Below are positions 62,613-64,000 of a stretch of 64,000 nt of DNA, piece after piece (position 1 is the stretch's first letter; the number at the start of each line of letters is the position of its first letter). Location of the stretch: contig CAZOVL010000002.1 of assembly GCA_964583185.1 (NCBI GenBank), positions 13,544 through 77,543 on the forward strand, in the 5' to 3' direction. A program made the translations under genes and the position numbers. Origin of the DNA: Bacteroides_E sp964583185 (lineage in GTDB: Bacteria > Bacteroidota > Bacteroidia > Bacteroidales > Bacteroidaceae). Below the pieces are notes generated by a model. The model was given only the letters and a program-made list of their open reading frames with translations. It was not told the DNA's origin and did not search any database.

Positions 62613-63494
62613 ATGAAAAAGAAACATTTCCCTTCTTCAGAACTAATTATTAATGATGATGGATCGGTTTTTCACTTACATGTTAAACCGAATCAACTGG
62701 CACCTAAAGTTATTCTCGTAGGTGATCCGGGGCGAGTTGAATTAGTCGCATCTCATTTCGATGAGATTGAATTTGATGTTGCTAATCGTGAATTCAAAAC
62801 TATTACCGGAACATATAAAGGTAAACGTATTACCGTTGTTTCTACAGGCATTGGTTGCGACAATGTGGACATTGTTGTAAATGAACTGGATGCTTTAGCT
62901 AATATTAATTTTGAAACAAGGGAAGAAAATAATGAAATCAAGCAACTAGAAATAGTTCGTATTGGTACTTGTGGTGGATTACAACCATTCACACCTGTGG
63001 GTACATTTATTTGCTCTGTTAAGTCAATAGGCTTTGACGGACTATTAAATTTCTATGCAGGACGTAATGAAGTATGCGACTTGGATTTTGAACAAGCTTT
63101 CTTGGCTCATATGGAATGGAAAGGTAATCAATGCCAACCTGCTCCTTACGTGATTGATGCTAATGCAGAACTTATTGAACGTATCGCTAAAGATGATATG
63201 GTACGTGGAGTTACGATAGCCACAGGAGGATTCTATGGTCCTCAAGGCCGAGAACTGCGCATACCATTAGCTGATCCGAATCAAAATCAGAAAATTGAAG
63301 ATTTTGTATATAACGATTTCAAGATTACCAATTTTGAAATGGAGAGTTCTGCATTAGCCGGTTTAGCTCGTTTATTAGGACATAAAGCCACAACGTGCTG
63401 TATGGTTATAGCTAATCGCTTAATAAAAGAAGCAAATACAGATTATAAGAACTCAATTAACGTATTAATTCAAAACGTCCTTGATAGATTATAA
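62613..63494 (+). CDS. Nucleoside phosphorylase (uridine phosphorylase-like)
   Basis: A 293-residue enzyme of the PNP/UDP family, which splits nucleosides with phosphate in salvage. The phosphate-binding block PKVILVGDPGRVELVASHF is at about 30-48, the STGIGCDNVDIVVNEL segment near 87-102, and IGTCGGLQPFTPVGTF near 117-132. The C-terminal FEMESSALAGLARLLGHKA carries the conserved Met-Glu ribose contact. Uridine is the likeliest substrate, but purines are possible. The reading frame overlaps the next gene by 14 bases. Confidence 0.88.
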   Translation: MKKKHFPSSELIINDDGSVFHLHVKPNQLAPKVILVGDPGRVELVASHFDEIEFDVANREFKTITGTYKGKRITVVSTGIGCDNVDIVVNELDALANINFETREENNEIKQLEIVRIGTCGGLQPFTPVGTFICSVKSIGFDGLLNFYAGRNEVCDLDFEQAFLAHMEWKGNQCQPAPYVIDANAELIERIAKDDMVRGVTIATGGFYGPQGRELRIPLADPNQNQKIEDFVYNDFKITNFEMESSALAGLARLLGHKATTCCMVIANRLIKEANTDYKNSINVLIQNVLDRL

Positions 63495-63996
63495 TCAAAA
63501 ATTCGTTGCCATTGATTTTGAAACCGCAACAGGTTACCGCAACAGCCCTTGTGCTGTAGGAATAGTAACCATTGAGAAAGGAATGATACAAGATGAATTT
63601 TATTCTTTAATTCGTCCTCCCGGTAACGAATATTGGCGACAAAACAGTTTAGTACATGGAATTACTCCGGAGATGACCTATAAAGCTCCGGAGTTTATCC
63701 GTGTCTTTCCCGAAATTGAGAAAAGGTTAAAGAATCAACAGGTCATTGCACATAATGAATCGTTCGATCGTTCGGTTCTGCAAAAAACCATGCAAGAGTA
63801 TTATTTAAGCTACCCCGATTTACAGCTAAGTGACAGATGGCTCTGTACGCTACGCATCTATCGTTCATTGGGATTTAAGCCTGCAAATCTAGGCGCTTGT
63901 TGTTCTCGATTGGGCATCCCCTTAAAGCACCACGAAGCATTATCCGATGCACGAGCTTGTGCTCAACTATATTTAGAATATCTCAAACAGTTATAA
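63481..63996 (+). CDS. DnaQ-like DEDDh 3'-5' exonuclease
   Basis: A 171-residue exonuclease. Exo I is FVAIDFETATGY (Asp, Glu), Exo II is IAHNESFDRSVLQ, and Exo III is HHEALSDARACAQLYLEYL with the DEDDh His. It matches the epsilon-type proofreading or RNase T-like fold; a repair or RNA role cannot be told apart. The start is the TTG at 63481, as no ATG lies upstream before an in-frame stop; it overlaps the end of the phosphorylase gene by 14 bases, which suggests translational coupling. The gene ends close to the window edge. Confidence 0.85.
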   Translation: MIDYNQKFVAIDFETATGYRNSPCAVGIVTIEKGMIQDEFYSLIRPPGNEYWRQNSLVHGITPEMTYKAPEFIRVFPEIEKRLKNQQVIAHNESFDRSVLQKTMQEYYLSYPDLQLSDRWLCTLRIYRSLGFKPANLGACCSRLGIPLKHHEALSDARACAQLYLEYLKQL

Positions 63997-64000
63997 AAAA

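Overview
The window is 64 kb of AT-rich chromosome from a Bacteroidales bacterium, most like a low-GC Bacteroides relative. The grounds are a fused LpxC-FabZ protein, a SusC/SusD pair beside an ECF sigma/FecR anti-sigma pair, GldB, two-metal FprA, a lipid A gene cluster in the Bacteroides arrangement, many SSC/SC-type lipoprotein signals, little sign of Shine-Dalgarno sites, and repeated TAnnTTTG boxes (the Bacteroides -7 element) 20-50 bases before start codons. No species call is possible from sequence alone. No transposase, integrase, phage gene, CRISPR array or rRNA operon was seen; one tRNA is present.

Layout. 1-9 kb (+): housekeeping run purM (cut by the window edge), prfA, pyrF, an HD phosphohydrolase, lpxD, lpxC-fabZ, lpxA, a strong terminator, a pRiA4b ORF-3-like acidic protein and miaA. 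9-12.2 kb (-): a MalY/PatB-type aminotransferase and a secreted two-domain esterase/deacetylase whose last ~28 codons are out of frame. 12.5-18.6 kb (+): HAD phosphatase, Pif1-like helicase with TPR tail, AsmA-like protein, Sua5/YciO protein, ending in a bidirectional terminator. 18.7-21.7 kb (-): nagB, flavodiiron protein, radical SAM protein. 21.9-26.2 kb (+): DPP-IV-type peptidase, lipA, a membrane protein with a degenerate Nudix domain, overlapping tail to tail with a (-) operon of an RsmI-like methylase, GldB lipoprotein and fabI. 28.9-31.8 kb (+): DUF4861 protein and GH43 enzyme. 32.2-38.8 kb: IMPACT protein, then a polyol locus (outer-membrane protein, PfkB kinase, sorbitol-type dehydrogenase, GPH symporter) facing a LacI regulator, and a GNAT protein. 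38.8-45.1 kb (-): DUF1015, aminotransferase, ribBA, LptF/G permease, START-like protein. 45.3-50.1 kb (-): a C11 peptidase lipoprotein with two unknown lipoproteins, and a small beta-barrel protein. 50.2-58.4 kb (-): a polysaccharide utilisation locus of ECF sigma, FecR, SusC, SusD and a GH18 glycosidase, the last also frameshifted near its end. 58.5-64 kb: DUF1275 protein, tRNA(CAU), then (+) a TPR/PD40 protein, NfeD, FloA, a nucleoside phosphorylase and a DEDDh exonuclease.

How the parts work together. The polyol locus reads as a complete route: import by the symporter, oxidation to a ketose by the zinc dehydrogenase, phosphorylation by the kinase, with three ACCGTTCCC direct repeats in the divergent control region. 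The 50-58 kb locus reads as a trans-envelope circuit: SusC carries an STN signalling domain that would contact FecR, which would release the sigma factor to drive susCD and the GH18 gene, probably for host-type N-glycans.

The most unusual signal is a family of three intergenic arrays (about 12.33, 31.95 and 49.21 kb). Each holds four copies of an interrupted palindrome, TCGGTC-TAG-GACCGA, spaced at exactly 22 bp, with conserved 7-bp linkers. The central bases occur in both orientations inside otherwise matching flanks. They are not CRISPR and not intrinsic terminators, and I do not recognise them. Second in interest are two separate CAZyme genes, each out of frame near the C-terminus at a four-T run and each restored by one extra T.
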